Below, in pieces: positions 35,056-44,249 of a DNA stretch of 64,000 bases. Every line of letters begins with the position of its first letter. The stretch's first letter is position 1. Source of the stretch: Roseobacter insulae (GTDB lineage Bacteria; Pseudomonadota; Alphaproteobacteria; Rhodobacterales; Rhodobacteraceae); the NCBI RefSeq assembly GCF_019375555.1, contig NZ_JAHXDN010000008.1:62001-126000 (forward strand), written 5' to 3'. Position numbers and translations under genes: made by a program. Under the pieces are notes generated by a model that made no database searches, was not told the origin of the DNA, and saw only the letters and a program-made list of their open reading frames with translations.

Positions 35056-36443
35056 CCGACGCCACGGCCGGCCGCCCGCGCCCCAATATCACCGCGATCG
35101 CCATTCTGGCTGCGCTGATCCTCGCGCTGATCCTCGTGCTTGCCGACGGCAGCAACGGGCCGGTTGTCATGGCGGTCGTCTTTGTTGTGACCATGGCCAT
35201 CGGCATGCCCATCCCCTTCGCCGCCGGCATCGCCACCGTTGCAGGGCTGCATATTGCCGACATCCCGATGACCCTGATGGCGCAGGCGGCATGGACTGCG
35301 TTCGAGCCCTTCCCGCTGGTCACCATTCCGCTCTTCGTGCTGGCCGGTCAGCTGATGGAACAGGGCGGCATGTCCGAAAAGCTGGTCAACATCGCACAGA
35401 AACTGGTCGGGGCCTACAAGGGCGGGCTTGGCCTGGTGACGGTCGTGGCCTGCATGTTCTTTGCCGCGCTCTCCGGTTCTGGCCCCGCCACCACCGCCGC
35501 CATCGGGTCGATCACCATTCCGGCAATGCAGGCAGAGGGTTACCGGTCACGCTTTGCCGGGGCCATTGCCGCCGCGGCCGGTGCGCTTGGCAGCATGATC
35601 CCGCCCTCGAACCTGCTGATCATCTTCGCGCTGGTCACCGATGTCTCGATCCCGCGCCTGTTCCTGGCGGGCATTATCCCGGGCATCCTGCTGGGGCTGA
35701 TGCTGATGGTCGTGGTCTTCGTCATCTCGGTCAAGAACGACTACGGCGGCACCGGCGAGCCATTCCGCTGGGGTCCGCTGCTCACCGCCTTCTGGGAGGG
35801 CAAATGGGCGGTCATGGCCCCGGTGATCATCCTGGGCGGCATCTATGCCGGTATCTTCACCCCGTCCGAGGCCGCCGGTGTTGCGGTTGCCTATGGTCTC
35901 TTCGTGGGGCTGTTCATCTACCGCGGTCTGACGCTGGCCAAGCTTTTCGCGGCGTTCAAATTTACCGCCATCGTCATCGGCACGGTGCTGTTCATCCTCG
36001 GCTCAACCAAGGCCTTCGGCCAGCTTGTCACCATCTTTGACATCCCCGACGCGGTGCTCGGCCTGTTTCGCGGGCTGGTGGATTACCCGTGGCTGGTGAT
36101 GCTGCTGATCGGGGTGTTCTACATCATCGTCGGCATGTGGCTGGAAAGCATCCCGCAGATCATCATCTTCACGGCGGTGTTCTTCCCGCTGGTGACCAGC
36201 CTCGGCATCGACCCGGTGGTCTTTGGCATCTTCACCGTGATGACCTGCGAGATCGGCTTTCTGACCCCGCCCATCGGCGTGAACCTCTTTGTCGCCGCGC
36301 GGATCAGCAAGACCACGATCGAGGACATCTCTGTCGGGGTCCTGCCGCTGCTGATCCCCTACCTGCTGATGATCCTGCTGCTCGTGTTCTTCTCCGGCTG
36401 GGTGACATTCCTGCCCGATCTCGTGTACGGGCCATCGCGATGA
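35052..36443 (+). CDS. TRAP transporter large permease (DctM family)
   Basis: A 463-residue membrane protein with about 12 hydrophobic segments. Family motifs include FPLVTIPLFVLAGQLMEQGG, AALSGSGPATTAAIGSI and MIPPSNLLIIFAL, and the C-terminal FLTPPIGVNLFVA. It catalyses sodium-coupled import of the substrate delivered by DctP. The start overlaps dctQ and the stop overlaps the start of the following hydrolase gene (ATGA), so all four genes are one translationally coupled unit. Confidence 0.95.
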   Translation: MTDATAGRPRPNITAIAILAALILALILVLADGSNGPVVMAVVFVVTMAIGMPIPFAAGIATVAGLHIADIPMTLMAQAAWTAFEPFPLVTIPLFVLAGQLMEQGGMSEKLVNIAQKLVGAYKGGLGLVTVVACMFFAALSGSGPATTAAIGSITIPAMQAEGYRSRFAGAIAAAAGALGSMIPPSNLLIIFALVTDVSIPRLFLAGIIPGILLGLMLMVVVFVISVKNDYGGTGEPFRWGPLLTAFWEGKWAVMAPVIILGGIYAGIFTPSEAAGVAVAYGLFVGLFIYRGLTLAKLFAAFKFTAIVIGTVLFILGSTKAFGQLVTIFDIPDAVLGLFRGLVDYPWLVMLLIGVFYIIVGMWLESIPQIIIFTAVFFPLVTSLGIDPVVFGIFTVMTCEIGFLTPPIGVNLFVAARISKTTIEDISVGVLPLLIPYLLMILLLVFFSGWVTFLPDLVYGPSR

Positions 36444-38554
36444 CAGCCGAGACCAAAGACCTGCCGCTGCTCGGATACACCGACACGCTGTCGGCCCGCC
36501 CGGGCGATACAGTGGCGTTCAAGGTGTCGTCGCTGTCAGCCACACCCTTCACGGCGCGGCTGACCCGGTCCATCAGCGCCGATCCGAACCCGCAGGGGCC
36601 GGGCATCGTGGAAGAGGACGCATCGGACTTCTTTGCGCCCGGAAAGTTCCCGTCAGTGCACCGCCCGTTTTATCCTGGCTCCTACGGTATCGGGCAACGG
36701 CCGGTCTCGGTCGAGGCGGGTGCAGAGCTCGTGGTCTCTGTCACGCTCTTTCCGACGCGGCTGACCGGCGGTGTGCAAACGCTGATCTCGCTGGGGGCCC
36801 TCGATCTGCATCTCGACCCCGATGGTGCGGCGGCCCTCCTCTGCGGTGACGCCACCGTGTCAAGCGGCACGCCGCTCAGACTGCACCACTGGCACCGCGT
36901 CGAAGCGCGCATCGCGGCCGGGCGCATGACCCTCCGGCAGCACGAACTGGGGCGCGGCACCGCGCCCCCCGCGACCGCCGAAGGCCCTGCCCCCCGCATC
37001 GCGGTCTCGGGCAAACCGCTGGTCGCCGCCCGGCTGGTTGACGGCCACGCCCGCCAGCATTTCAACGGCAAGATCGAAGCCCCCCGGATCATCGCCGGCG
37101 CACAGACCCTCTGCGCCTGGGATTTCAGCCGCAATATCCCCGGCACCACGGTACCCGCCAGCGCCGGGCCCGATCTCGCCCTGGTCAACTTCCCGGCCCG
37201 CGCCATGACCGGGGCTGCCTGGGACGGGTCAGAGATGAACTGGACCCACAAGCCCGCCCATTACGCGGCGATCCATTTTCACGAGGATGACATCTACGAT
37301 TTCGGCTGGGACACCGATTTCACGCTCACCATCCCCGATGACATGCCCTCCGGCATCTACATCATGCGGCTGGACTGCAACGGCGCCTCTGACGCGATCC
37401 CGTTCTTTGTCTGCCCGCCGCGGGGCACGGCACAGGCCGATCTCTGCGTGCTGGTGTCGACCTTCACCTATGCGGTCTATGGCAACCACGCCCGGCCTGA
37501 CTACGAGCCCGGCTGGCAGGCGCGTATCGCCGCGTGGCAGGCCTATCCGCACAATCCCGCGGAACACCCGCACTACGGGCTGTCCACCTATAACTACCAC
37601 AGCGACGGCTCCGGCATCTGCCACGCCTCGCACCGCCGCCCGCTGTTCAACCTGCGGCCCGGCTATCTGACGTTCGGGGCAACCCCCTGCTCCGGCCTGC
37701 GCCATTTTCCCGCCGACAGCCATTTGATCAGCTGGCTGCATGCCAAGGACATCTCCTACGACATCATCACCGATCAGGATCTGCACACCCACGGCGCAGC
37801 CGCGCTTGCCCCCTACAGGGCCGTGACCACCGGCAGCCATCCTGAATATCACACCACCGAAACCCTCGACGCGCTGCGCGATTACCGCGATGCGGGGGGC
37901 CACCTGCTCTATCTCGGCGGCAACGGGTTTTACTGGCGCATCGCGGTGCATTCGGAAAACGACAGCCTGCTGGAAATTCGCCGGGCCGAGGATGGCATCC
38001 GCGCCTGGGCCGCCGAGCCGGGCGAGTATTACAACGCCTTCGACGGCACCTACGGCGGCCTCTGGCGGCGCAACGGCCGCGCCCCGCAGGATCTTGTGGG
38101 CATCGGCTTCGCCGCACAGGGCGAATTCTTCGGCGATCCCTACCGCCGCAGCTGCGTCGATGCCGCCTTTGACTGGGTGTTCGAAGGGATAGAGGGCGAC
38201 ATCATCGGCGATTACGGGTTTTCGGGCAATGGCGCGGCCGGGTTCGAACTGGACCATATGGATCACCGCCTTGGCACACCTGAAACCGCCGTCCTGCTGG
38301 CCCGTTCGGTAACGCGGGAGAACGGCTTCATGCTGGTCCCCGAAGAGCAGCTGACCCATCTGACCAATCTCACCGGCGGGCCGGAGGCAGAGGCCAAGCA
38401 CGCCGATATGATCTACGCGACCTACCCGGGCGGCGGGTCAGTGTTCGCCACCGGCTCGATCACATTCTGTGGCAGCCTGCCGTGGAACGATTTCGATAAT
38501 GACATCTCGCAACTCCTGCACAATGTGCTGCGGAAATGCCTGCGCGCGCAGTGA
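36440..38554 (+). CDS. N,N-dimethylformamidase large-subunit-like amidohydrolase
   Basis: A 704-residue protein whose C-terminal ~400 residues match the dimethylformamidase (DMFase) beta subunit family. Candidate iron-site residues as I recall them for DMFase are kept: Tyr in TFTYAVYGN (Y344/Y347), Tyr in STYNYHSDG (Y384/Y386), and H467 with E469 in GSHPEYHT. The N-terminal ~300 residues are beta-rich and lectin-like, with LHHWHRVEARI. The start ATG overlaps dctM. Known DMFases also need a ~130-residue small subunit, which is not encoded here. It probably hydrolyses an amide brought in by the TRAP system. The exact substrate is not predictable. Confidence 0.82.
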   Translation: MTAETKDLPLLGYTDTLSARPGDTVAFKVSSLSATPFTARLTRSISADPNPQGPGIVEEDASDFFAPGKFPSVHRPFYPGSYGIGQRPVSVEAGAELVVSVTLFPTRLTGGVQTLISLGALDLHLDPDGAAALLCGDATVSSGTPLRLHHWHRVEARIAAGRMTLRQHELGRGTAPPATAEGPAPRIAVSGKPLVAARLVDGHARQHFNGKIEAPRIIAGAQTLCAWDFSRNIPGTTVPASAGPDLALVNFPARAMTGAAWDGSEMNWTHKPAHYAAIHFHEDDIYDFGWDTDFTLTIPDDMPSGIYIMRLDCNGASDAIPFFVCPPRGTAQADLCVLVSTFTYAVYGNHARPDYEPGWQARIAAWQAYPHNPAEHPHYGLSTYNYHSDGSGICHASHRRPLFNLRPGYLTFGATPCSGLRHFPADSHLISWLHAKDISYDIITDQDLHTHGAAALAPYRAVTTGSHPEYHTTETLDALRDYRDAGGHLLYLGGNGFYWRIAVHSENDSLLEIRRAEDGIRAWAAEPGEYYNAFDGTYGGLWRRNGRAPQDLVGIGFAAQGEFFGDPYRRSCVDAAFDWVFEGIEGDIIGDYGFSGNGAAGFELDHMDHRLGTPETAVLLARSVTRENGFMLVPEEQLTHLTNLTGGPEAEAKHADMIYATYPGGGSVFATGSITFCGSLPWNDFDNDISQLLHNVLRKCLRAQ

Positions 38555-38886
38555 GCTGTTCGACATCCCGGCGCGCTGCCGCCGGATCGCGCCCGCACAG
38601 CGCATCTCGCGGGCCGCGACCGGCGTGCGGCGGCCTGGCGTTCTGTAAACATGCCCGCCGGTCGCCCCGTTAACCCGGGCCCGCGGCCCCGCTGCGGTGC
38701 ATAGCCTGTGCACATGTTGTGCACGCGCCGTGCAGGCTCATTTTTCCACCTATAGTGGCGTTAACGCCCGAACCGCCCCCACCACCGTCCGATGCCCGGC
38801 GCGCGGTGCACCCGGAGGCGCCCGGAGCGGTGGTTTGGCAAGGTGCCGCATTGCGCGCCCCCGCGGCTCTGCGATAACATGCGCTC
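38555..38886. other. Intergenic stretch with palindromes, no gene seen
   Basis: No open frame with credible start or family content. It holds repeated GTGCAC words near 38708-38723 and a perfect 12-bp palindrome GGCGTTAACGCC at 38757-38768, next to a T-run. These may be parts of the promoter of the downstream DUF2244 gene; no function can be assigned. Confidence 0.45.
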
Positions 38887-39369
38887 ATGCCCTACCAATG
38901 GACCTCAGAACCCGGCGACAGGCTCCAGACGCTGAAGCTCTGGCCGCATAACTCCCTGCCCCCGCGCGGCATGGCAGCCTTCGTTCTGGCGACCTTCACG
39001 CTCATTCTGATCCCCGCCCTGCCGCTGCTGGGCAGCCCCATTCTCTGGGGTCTGCTGCCGTTTCTTCTGGGCGCCGTCTGGGCGATCTACCACGCGCTCC
39101 GGCGCAACCACCGCGCGCGCCAGATCACCGAGGTCCTGACGCTGGATGACGAGGCCGCCCACCTGGTGCGGCAGGAACCCTCCGGCACGGTGAAGGAGTG
39201 GGATTGCAAGCGCTATTGGACGACGATCACCAAGTACGAAAAAGACGGGCCGGTGCCGCATTACGTCACCCTGAAGGGCATGGGGCGCGAGGTGGAGATT
39301 GGCGCGTTTCTCAGCGAGGACGAACGCGTGTCGCTCTATGACGAGCTGCAGATCGCGTGGCGCCGATAG
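38887..39369 (+). CDS. DUF2244 integral membrane protein
   Basis: A 160-residue DUF2244 protein with two adjacent helices at residues ~30-75 (MAAFVLATFTLILIPALPLL, then WGLLPFLLGAVWAIYHAL) and a soluble C-terminal part (WDCKRYWTTITKYEKDG, VEIGAFLSEDERVSLYDEL). The family is widespread in alphaproteobacteria and often lies near oxidase genes; its function is unknown. It stands alone with intergenic gaps on both sides. Confidence 0.9.
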   Translation: MPYQWTSEPGDRLQTLKLWPHNSLPPRGMAAFVLATFTLILIPALPLLGSPILWGLLPFLLGAVWAIYHALRRNHRARQITEVLTLDDEAAHLVRQEPSGTVKEWDCKRYWTTITKYEKDGPVPHYVTLKGMGREVEIGAFLSEDERVSLYDELQIAWRR

Positions 39370-39458
39370 GCAAGAGTTCACATCGTGTGAATGTTCCGAT
39401 TTCTGCCGGTATCTCCTTGAATTTGCACGCACCTTCGGGCGTCAACTTCCCCGGCGCG

Positions 39459-40160
39459 CTAAACGTCCGTTAGGCTCGCAGCCGGCAGATCCCACCGGTT
39501 TTGCTCGCGCCACAGGGCGCGCAGGGTTTCGCCCTGCTCCGCGAAGGATGCCGGCAACACGGTGCAGGCGTATATGCGGTCGGCGCGAAAATGCCGGAAC
39601 CCGCCGCGCAATTCGCACCACCCGGCCAGCAAGACGCATTCCAGATGATAGACAAGCGCCAGCGGACGCACCACACGCTTGGTATCAGTACCTGCCTCGT
39701 CCCGATAGGTGAGGCGCAGTTTCACGGCCCGGCGGATCGCATCGCGCAAAGATGCAACCGAGACGCAGCCCTTGCCGGGGTCATCCGGCGCTGCCCCCCA
39801 GGGCGAAACCTGTAACCAGTCTGCAGGCCCGTGCAGCGCATCCACTTTGCGGTGGATTCTCAATGCCGCCGCCTGCAATCCGCTGTCACCCGTGCGGGTC
39901 AGCATCGCCAACCCGACGCGCAGCGCCTCGATCTCCTCGGCATCGAAATTGAGCGGCGGCAAATCGTAGCCTGCCCGCATCATGTAGCCGATACCCGCTT
40001 CGCCATCGATTGGGGTCTGTCGCGCCTGAAGGGTCGCGATGTCACGATAGATGGTCCGTTTGGACACCTCTAGCCGCTGCGCCAGAACATCGGCCGTCAT
40101 CGGCGCGCGGGCCGACCGCAGAATCTGGATGATCTCGAACAGCCGGTCAGAACGTGGCAT
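39459..40160 (-). CDS. YafY-type regulator (HTH plus WYL domain)
   Basis: A 233-residue transcription regulator: helix-turn-helix at residues ~1-55 (MTADVLAQRLEVSKRTIYRD) and a WYL-type ligand domain in the C-terminal half (WCELRGGFRHFRADRI). The start at 40160 is the usual MPRSDRLFEII; 63 upstream in-frame residues run across the operator and the divergent gene and are not real. A perfect palindrome lies 41 bp upstream, between it and a divergent 58-codon gene, so it probably controls both. Its ligand is unknown. Confidence 0.9.
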   Translation of the reverse strand: MPRSDRLFEIIQILRSARAPMTADVLAQRLEVSKRTIYRDIATLQARQTPIDGEAGIGYMMRAGYDLPPLNFDAEEIEALRVGLAMLTRTGDSGLQAAALRIHRKVDALHGPADWLQVSPWGAAPDDPGKGCVSVASLRDAIRRAVKLRLTYRDEAGTDTKRVVRPLALVYHLECVLLAGWCELRGGFRHFRADRIYACTVLPASFAEQGETLRALWREQNRWDLPAASLTDV

Positions 40161-40200
40161 CGGGTCCGCCTCTCTTACTGCTGACACCCTAGCAGGAGCC

Positions 40201-40220
40201 GCTGACAGCGTACTGTCAGC
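40201..40220. promoter_or_regulatory. Operator palindrome between WYL regulator and small gene
   Basis: GCTGACAG-CGTA-CTGTCAGC is a perfect 8-bp inverted repeat with a 4-bp centre, 41 bp from the regulator start and 36 bp before the small gene's ATG. CTGACAG-type repeats are typical of YafY-family operators in my experience of the family. Binding is inferred. Confidence 0.7.
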
Positions 40221-40255
40221 AGGGGTTTGCGACAAAGGTAAAAAGGAGAGGTCCC

Positions 40256-40432
40256 ATGTATTCCTACGATCATTACACGATGTTGCGCCTCGGTCTGGAC
40301 CGGTGGTCCGGGCACGAACAGAACCAGCACCGCCCGTCCCCTGCGCCACGCATCGCGCCGCCGATCCTGCTCAGAAAGCTGATGCTTTGGCGGCGCCGCA
40401 AACTGCAGGTGCCGCGGCGCGCGCCAAGCTAG
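40256..40432 (+). CDS. 58-residue protein divergent from the WYL regulator
   Basis: A short gene with a strong ribosome site (AAAAGGAGAGGTCCC-ATG) right after an operator palindrome. The product begins MYSYDHYTMLRLGLDRWSGH, is Pro/His-rich in the middle, and ends strongly basic (KLMLWRRRKLQVPRRAPS), with no membrane segment. No family is recognised. It converges on yqeY, overlapping its stop region by 4 bp. Expression under the adjacent regulator is likely; a role as a small effector or DNA- or RNA-binding peptide is only a guess. Longer coding sequences in this area were not found. Confidence 0.65.
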   Translation: MYSYDHYTMLRLGLDRWSGHEQNQHRPSPAPRIAPPILLRKLMLWRRRKLQVPRRAPS

Positions 40433-40887
40433 CTTAAACGGGCTTTGACCTTGGGACCAACAGTGCCGAAATCCATTTGCCCGGTGTATCTGGATTTCAA
40501 CAGGGCCATTACCTTGCCCATGTCCCGGATACTGTCCGCGCCGATTTCAGCCACCGCGTCAGAAACGGCCTTTTCGGCCTCGGCATCCGAGAGTTGCCGC
40601 GGCAGAAACTCTTCGATCACGGCGATCTCCGCCGTCTCGCGTTCAGCCAGATCAAGGCGGCCGCCTTCTTCGTACGCCCGCGCGCTCTCCGCCCGCTGCT
40701 TTGACATTTTCCCAAGGATGGCAAGGACTTCGCCATCGCCGACGCCATCCTCGTTGCCTTCCGCGCGGGCGGCTATGTCCTTGTCCTTGATCGCAGCGTT
40801 GATCAGGCGCAGTGTTGACAGCCGATCGGCTGCCTTATCTTTCATCGCCTGCTTCAGAGCGGCGGAGACTTTGGCGCGCAATTCCAT
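40429..40887 (-). CDS. GatB/YqeY domain-containing protein
   Basis: A 152-residue YqeY-family protein, related to the C-terminal tRNA-interaction domain of GatB. It starts MELRAKVSAALKQAMKDKAA with AAGGA upstream (42 further in-frame residues are rejected), and shows TLRLINAAIKDKDI, EIAVIEEFLPRQLSDAE and MGKVMALLKSRYTGQMD. A role in tRNA-dependent amidotransferase function or stress response is assumed for the family but not proven. It is divergent from carA, a frequent arrangement in alphaproteobacteria. Confidence 0.92.
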   Translation of the reverse strand: MELRAKVSAALKQAMKDKAADRLSTLRLINAAIKDKDIAARAEGNEDGVGDGEVLAILGKMSKQRAESARAYEEGGRLDLAERETAEIAVIEEFLPRQLSDAEAEKAVSDAVAEIGADSIRDMGKVMALLKSRYTGQMDFGTVGPKVKARLS

Positions 40888-41109
40888 TGCTGTGCATCCT
40901 TTGTTAAGCGGCCTGACACGGATGAAACCGATAAAGCACCTGTTCAGGCCTTGGACCTTATCCAAAGCTTGCAGCAGTCGCAACACGGTCCCTCGCGTCA
41001 CGGGCCGGGCCACGGCTCTCGGGCCGGTGAATGGGCCTTGACCCGCCCGCGCCGCGCGTCTAGGTATCGCCAGATTTCACTGTCGCCAGCCCGCCTGAAA
41101 GGATCGCCC

Positions 41110-42270
41110 ATGCAGCCTCCTGCGTCCGACCGCCCAACCGCTTGTCTGGCGCTGGCCGATGGCACGATCTTTTACGGCATCGGGTTCGGCGCAACCGGTC
41201 AGACCGTGGCAGAACTCTGTTTCAACACCGCGATGACAGGCTATCAGGAGATCATGACCGACCCGTCATATGCCGGGCAGATCGTGACTTTTACCTTCCC
41301 GCATATCGGCAATGTCGGCGTGAACCCGCAGGATGATGAGACAGGCGACCCGGTGGCGGAGGGCATGATCGTCAAATGGATGCCAACGGACCCGTCGAAC
41401 TGGCGGGCCACGCAGAATCTGGACGCATGGCTGGCCGCCCGCGGCCGCATTGCCCTGGGCGGTGTCGATACCCGCCGCCTGACACGCGCCATCCGTCAGT
41501 CCGGCGCGCCGCACGTGGCCCTGAGCCATGATCCCGAAGGCAGGTTCGACGTGGAAGCGCTGGTGGCTGCGGCGCGAAGCTTCAGCGGACTGGAGGGGCT
41601 TGATCTGGCAAAGGATGTCACCTGTGCGCAGTCCTACCGCTGGAACGAGATGCGGTGGGCTTGGCCCGATGGTTATGCCCCGCAACTGCACCCCAAGCAT
41701 AAGGTTGTGGCGGTGGATTACGGTGCCAAACGCAATATCCTGCGCTGCCTTGCCAGCGCCGGGTGCGACGTGACCGTGCTGCCCGCAACGGCGACCTTCG
41801 ACGATGTGATGGCGCATGACCCCGACGGTGTCTTCCTGTCCAACGGACCGGGCGATCCCGCGGCAACCGGCTCCTATGCGGTGCCGATGATCCAGAAGGT
41901 GCTGGCAGAGACGCAGCTGCCGGTCTTCGGTATCTGCCTTGGCCACCAGATGCTGGCGCTGGCTCTCGGCGCCCAGACAATCAAGATGAACCACGGCCAC
42001 CACGGTGCAAACCACCCTGTCAAGGACCACGACACCGGCAAGGTCGAGATCACCTCGATGAACCACGGGTTCGCCGTGGATGCCCAGTCCCTGCCGGACG
42101 GTGTGGTCGAAACACATACCTCGCTTTTTGACGGCTCGAACTGTGGCATTCGGGTGGATGGCAGACCGGTCTGGTCAGTGCAGCACCACCCGGAGGCCAG
42201 CCCCGGACCGCAGGACAGCTATTATCTGTTCGAGCGTTTTGCCCAAGCGATGGCCGACCGGGCGGCCTGA
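41110..42270 (+). CDS. carA: Carbamoyl-phosphate synthase small (glutaminase) subunit
   Basis: A 386-residue glutamine amidotransferase subunit that supplies ammonia to CarB for arginine and pyrimidine synthesis. The class I amidotransferase triad is visible: Cys in VFGICLGHQMLALA and the His and Glu in VQHHPEASPGP. The N-terminal half has TAMTGYQEIMTDPSYAGQ with GVNPQDDE. The start at 41110 was preferred over an in-frame extension to 40951 that runs into the yqeY promoter. carB is not adjacent. It is divergent from yqeY. Confidence 0.97.
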   Translation: MQPPASDRPTACLALADGTIFYGIGFGATGQTVAELCFNTAMTGYQEIMTDPSYAGQIVTFTFPHIGNVGVNPQDDETGDPVAEGMIVKWMPTDPSNWRATQNLDAWLAARGRIALGGVDTRRLTRAIRQSGAPHVALSHDPEGRFDVEALVAAARSFSGLEGLDLAKDVTCAQSYRWNEMRWAWPDGYAPQLHPKHKVVAVDYGAKRNILRCLASAGCDVTVLPATATFDDVMAHDPDGVFLSNGPGDPAATGSYAVPMIQKVLAETQLPVFGICLGHQMLALALGAQTIKMNHGHHGANHPVKDHDTGKVEITSMNHGFAVDAQSLPDGVVETHTSLFDGSNCGIRVDGRPVWSVQHHPEASPGPQDSYYLFERFAQAMADRAA

Positions 42271-42365
42271 CCTGCCCCCCAATAGTTGAAAAGCTTTAAT
42301 TTAACAGATCGTTAACCCTGATCTGACAGGTTGCCTCGCGTTGAGTATTCGCAAGGCAATCGACC

Positions 42366-44249
42366 ATGAATGACCTTCGCCTGCTTTTGCCCGAGCCTGA
42401 AAAGGCCGAGCTGGCCAGTCACTTTGCGCCCATCGGTCGATTGCTGGTGGACCACGGAAAGATTGCGCAGAAGGACCTCGTACATGCGCTGAACCTGCAG
42501 GGCCACATTGATGCGCCGCTGGGGGATATCATGATCTCCGAGGGGCTGATCAGCAAACGTGACGTCCTCAGCGCTCTGGCAACGCAATGCCGTGCCGACG
42601 GGGCGGATCTGGAGCTTGAGCCACCCCACCCCGACATGGCCGGATTGCTGCCCGCCGCGCTGTGCCTGCGATACGGCGTGGTTCCCTGGAAACAACAGGG
42701 CCGCACGCTTTTCGTCGCCACCAGCAGCCCGTCGGATTTTACCCAATTGCGCAAGGCGCTTGGCGCCCGCGGAACCACCCTCTTTCCGGTGATTGTCGAT
42801 GAACTTCAAATCCAGACCCACATCAGCCGGCTCTACGGCGCGGAACTCGCACAGAAGGCGGCCACACGCGTGCCTGCGATCGAAAGCTGCCGCAGCTGGG
42901 CCGCCCAGGGCCGCCACCGCTCTTTGTGGGCAACGACGATCTGCTGTGCCTTGTTGGGCCTGCTGCTGTGGGCACCGGCGTGGACCATCACGGTTGGGCT
43001 GCTATGGGCTGTGCTGACCCTCCTGATGACCACGGTGATGAAGACCGCGGCATTTGTCGCGCAGATTACCCACAAGCCACCCGGCCGGGCCGAACGCTGT
43101 GACCTGCGGTCGGCGAAGTTTCGGCTGCCACGGGTGTCGGTGCTGGTACCACTTTTGAAAGAAAAGGAAATCGCGGGTCAGCTCATCGCGCGGCTGAGCA
43201 AGCTGACCTACCCGAAATCCCTGCTGAACGTGGTGCTGGTGCTGGAGCAGAACGACACGCTGACCCGCGAAACCATCGCACGGACTGATCTGCCTGACTG
43301 GATGAGCGTGATCGAAGTCCCGGGTGCCGGAGATCTGACGACAAAACCGCGGGCGTTGAACTACGCCCTCGACTTCTGCCGCGGCAGCATCATCGGCGTC
43401 TGGGATGCAGAAGACTGGCCGGAAGCAGACCAGATCGAACGCGTCGTCAGCCGGTTCAACACCGCGCCGGATCACGTGGCCTGCCTGCAGGGCGTGCTTG
43501 ATTACTATAATTCGCGCACGAACTGGCTGTCCCGGTGTTTCACTATCGAATATGCCACGTGGTGGCGTGTCGTCTTACCGGGGATCGCCAAACTCGGGCT
43601 GGTGCTGCCACTGGGCGGAACCACGCTGTTTTTCAAGCGCGACGCATTGGAAAAGCTCGGCGGTTGGGACGCACATAACGTGACCGAAGACGCGGACCTG
43701 GGCGTCCGGCTGGCGCGTCACGGCTATGTCACCGAACTTCTCCCCACCGTCACCCACGAAGAGGCGACAAGCCGGGCATGGCCGTGGGTGCGACAGCGCT
43801 CCCGCTGGCTGAAAGGCTTCCTGATCACCTATCTGGTGCATATGCGCCATCCCGGCCAACTGCTCCGCGATCTCGGGCTCAAGCGGTTTCTGGGTTTGCA
43901 GACCATATTTCTGGCAACCTTCTCCCAATTCGCCGCAGCGCCGCTCTTGTGGTCCTTCTGGCTGACGGTCTTCGGCGTCACCCACCCGGTGGAGACAACT
44001 CTGGGCGCCCCAACACTATGGGTGCTCGCAGGACTGTTCATCGTATCCGAAGGGATCAGCCTGATCCTGGGGGTTTACGCGGTCTCGGGCCGGGCGCACC
44101 GTCACCTTCTGGCCTACGTTCCCACGATGATGTTCTACTTCACGCTGGGCGCGCTGGCGAGCTACAAGGCACTGTGGGAGATGGTACGCAACCCGTTCTT
44201 CTGGGACAAAACCCAGCATGGCGTATCGCATCAGACCGACCCGCGTTAG
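42366..44249 (+). CDS. MshEN-domain glycosyltransferase family 2 protein
   Basis: A 627-residue fusion. Residues ~20-160 match the MshEN/GspE N-terminal domain, with two repeats of the GxLLVxxGxI pattern (IGRLLVDHGKIAQKDLVHAL and LGDIMISEGLISKRDVLSAL). Two helices follow near residues 185-235, then a GT2 domain from about 258 (VSVLVPLLKE, GVWDAEDWPEADQ, NVTEDADLGVRLARH) with the QRSRW motif, and four C-terminal helices. The GT2 part resembles processive beta-glycosyltransferases of exopolysaccharide synthesis. MshEN domains in other proteins bind c-di-GMP, so allosteric control is likely. The polymer made is unknown. Confidence 0.88.
   Translation: MNDLRLLLPEPEKAELASHFAPIGRLLVDHGKIAQKDLVHALNLQGHIDAPLGDIMISEGLISKRDVLSALATQCRADGADLELEPPHPDMAGLLPAALCLRYGVVPWKQQGRTLFVATSSPSDFTQLRKALGARGTTLFPVIVDELQIQTHISRLYGAELAQKAATRVPAIESCRSWAAQGRHRSLWATTICCALLGLLLWAPAWTITVGLLWAVLTLLMTTVMKTAAFVAQITHKPPGRAERCDLRSAKFRLPRVSVLVPLLKEKEIAGQLIARLSKLTYPKSLLNVVLVLEQNDTLTRETIARTDLPDWMSVIEVPGAGDLTTKPRALNYALDFCRGSIIGVWDAEDWPEADQIERVVSRFNTAPDHVACLQGVLDYYNSRTNWLSRCFTIEYATWWRVVLPGIAKLGLVLPLGGTTLFFKRDALEKLGGWDAHNVTEDADLGVRLARHGYVTELLPTVTHEEATSRAWPWVRQRSRWLKGFLITYLVHMRHPGQLLRDLGLKRFLGLQTIFLATFSQFAAAPLLWSFWLTVFGVTHPVETTLGAPTLWVLAGLFIVSEGISLILGVYAVSGRAHRHLLAYVPTMMFYFTLGALASYKALWEMVRNPFFWDKTQHGVSHQTDPR

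Noticed and set aside
38757-38768. GGCGTTAACGCC as a replication origin or methylation element
   Set aside because: A single 12-bp palindrome without DnaA-like boxes or repeats is not enough evidence.
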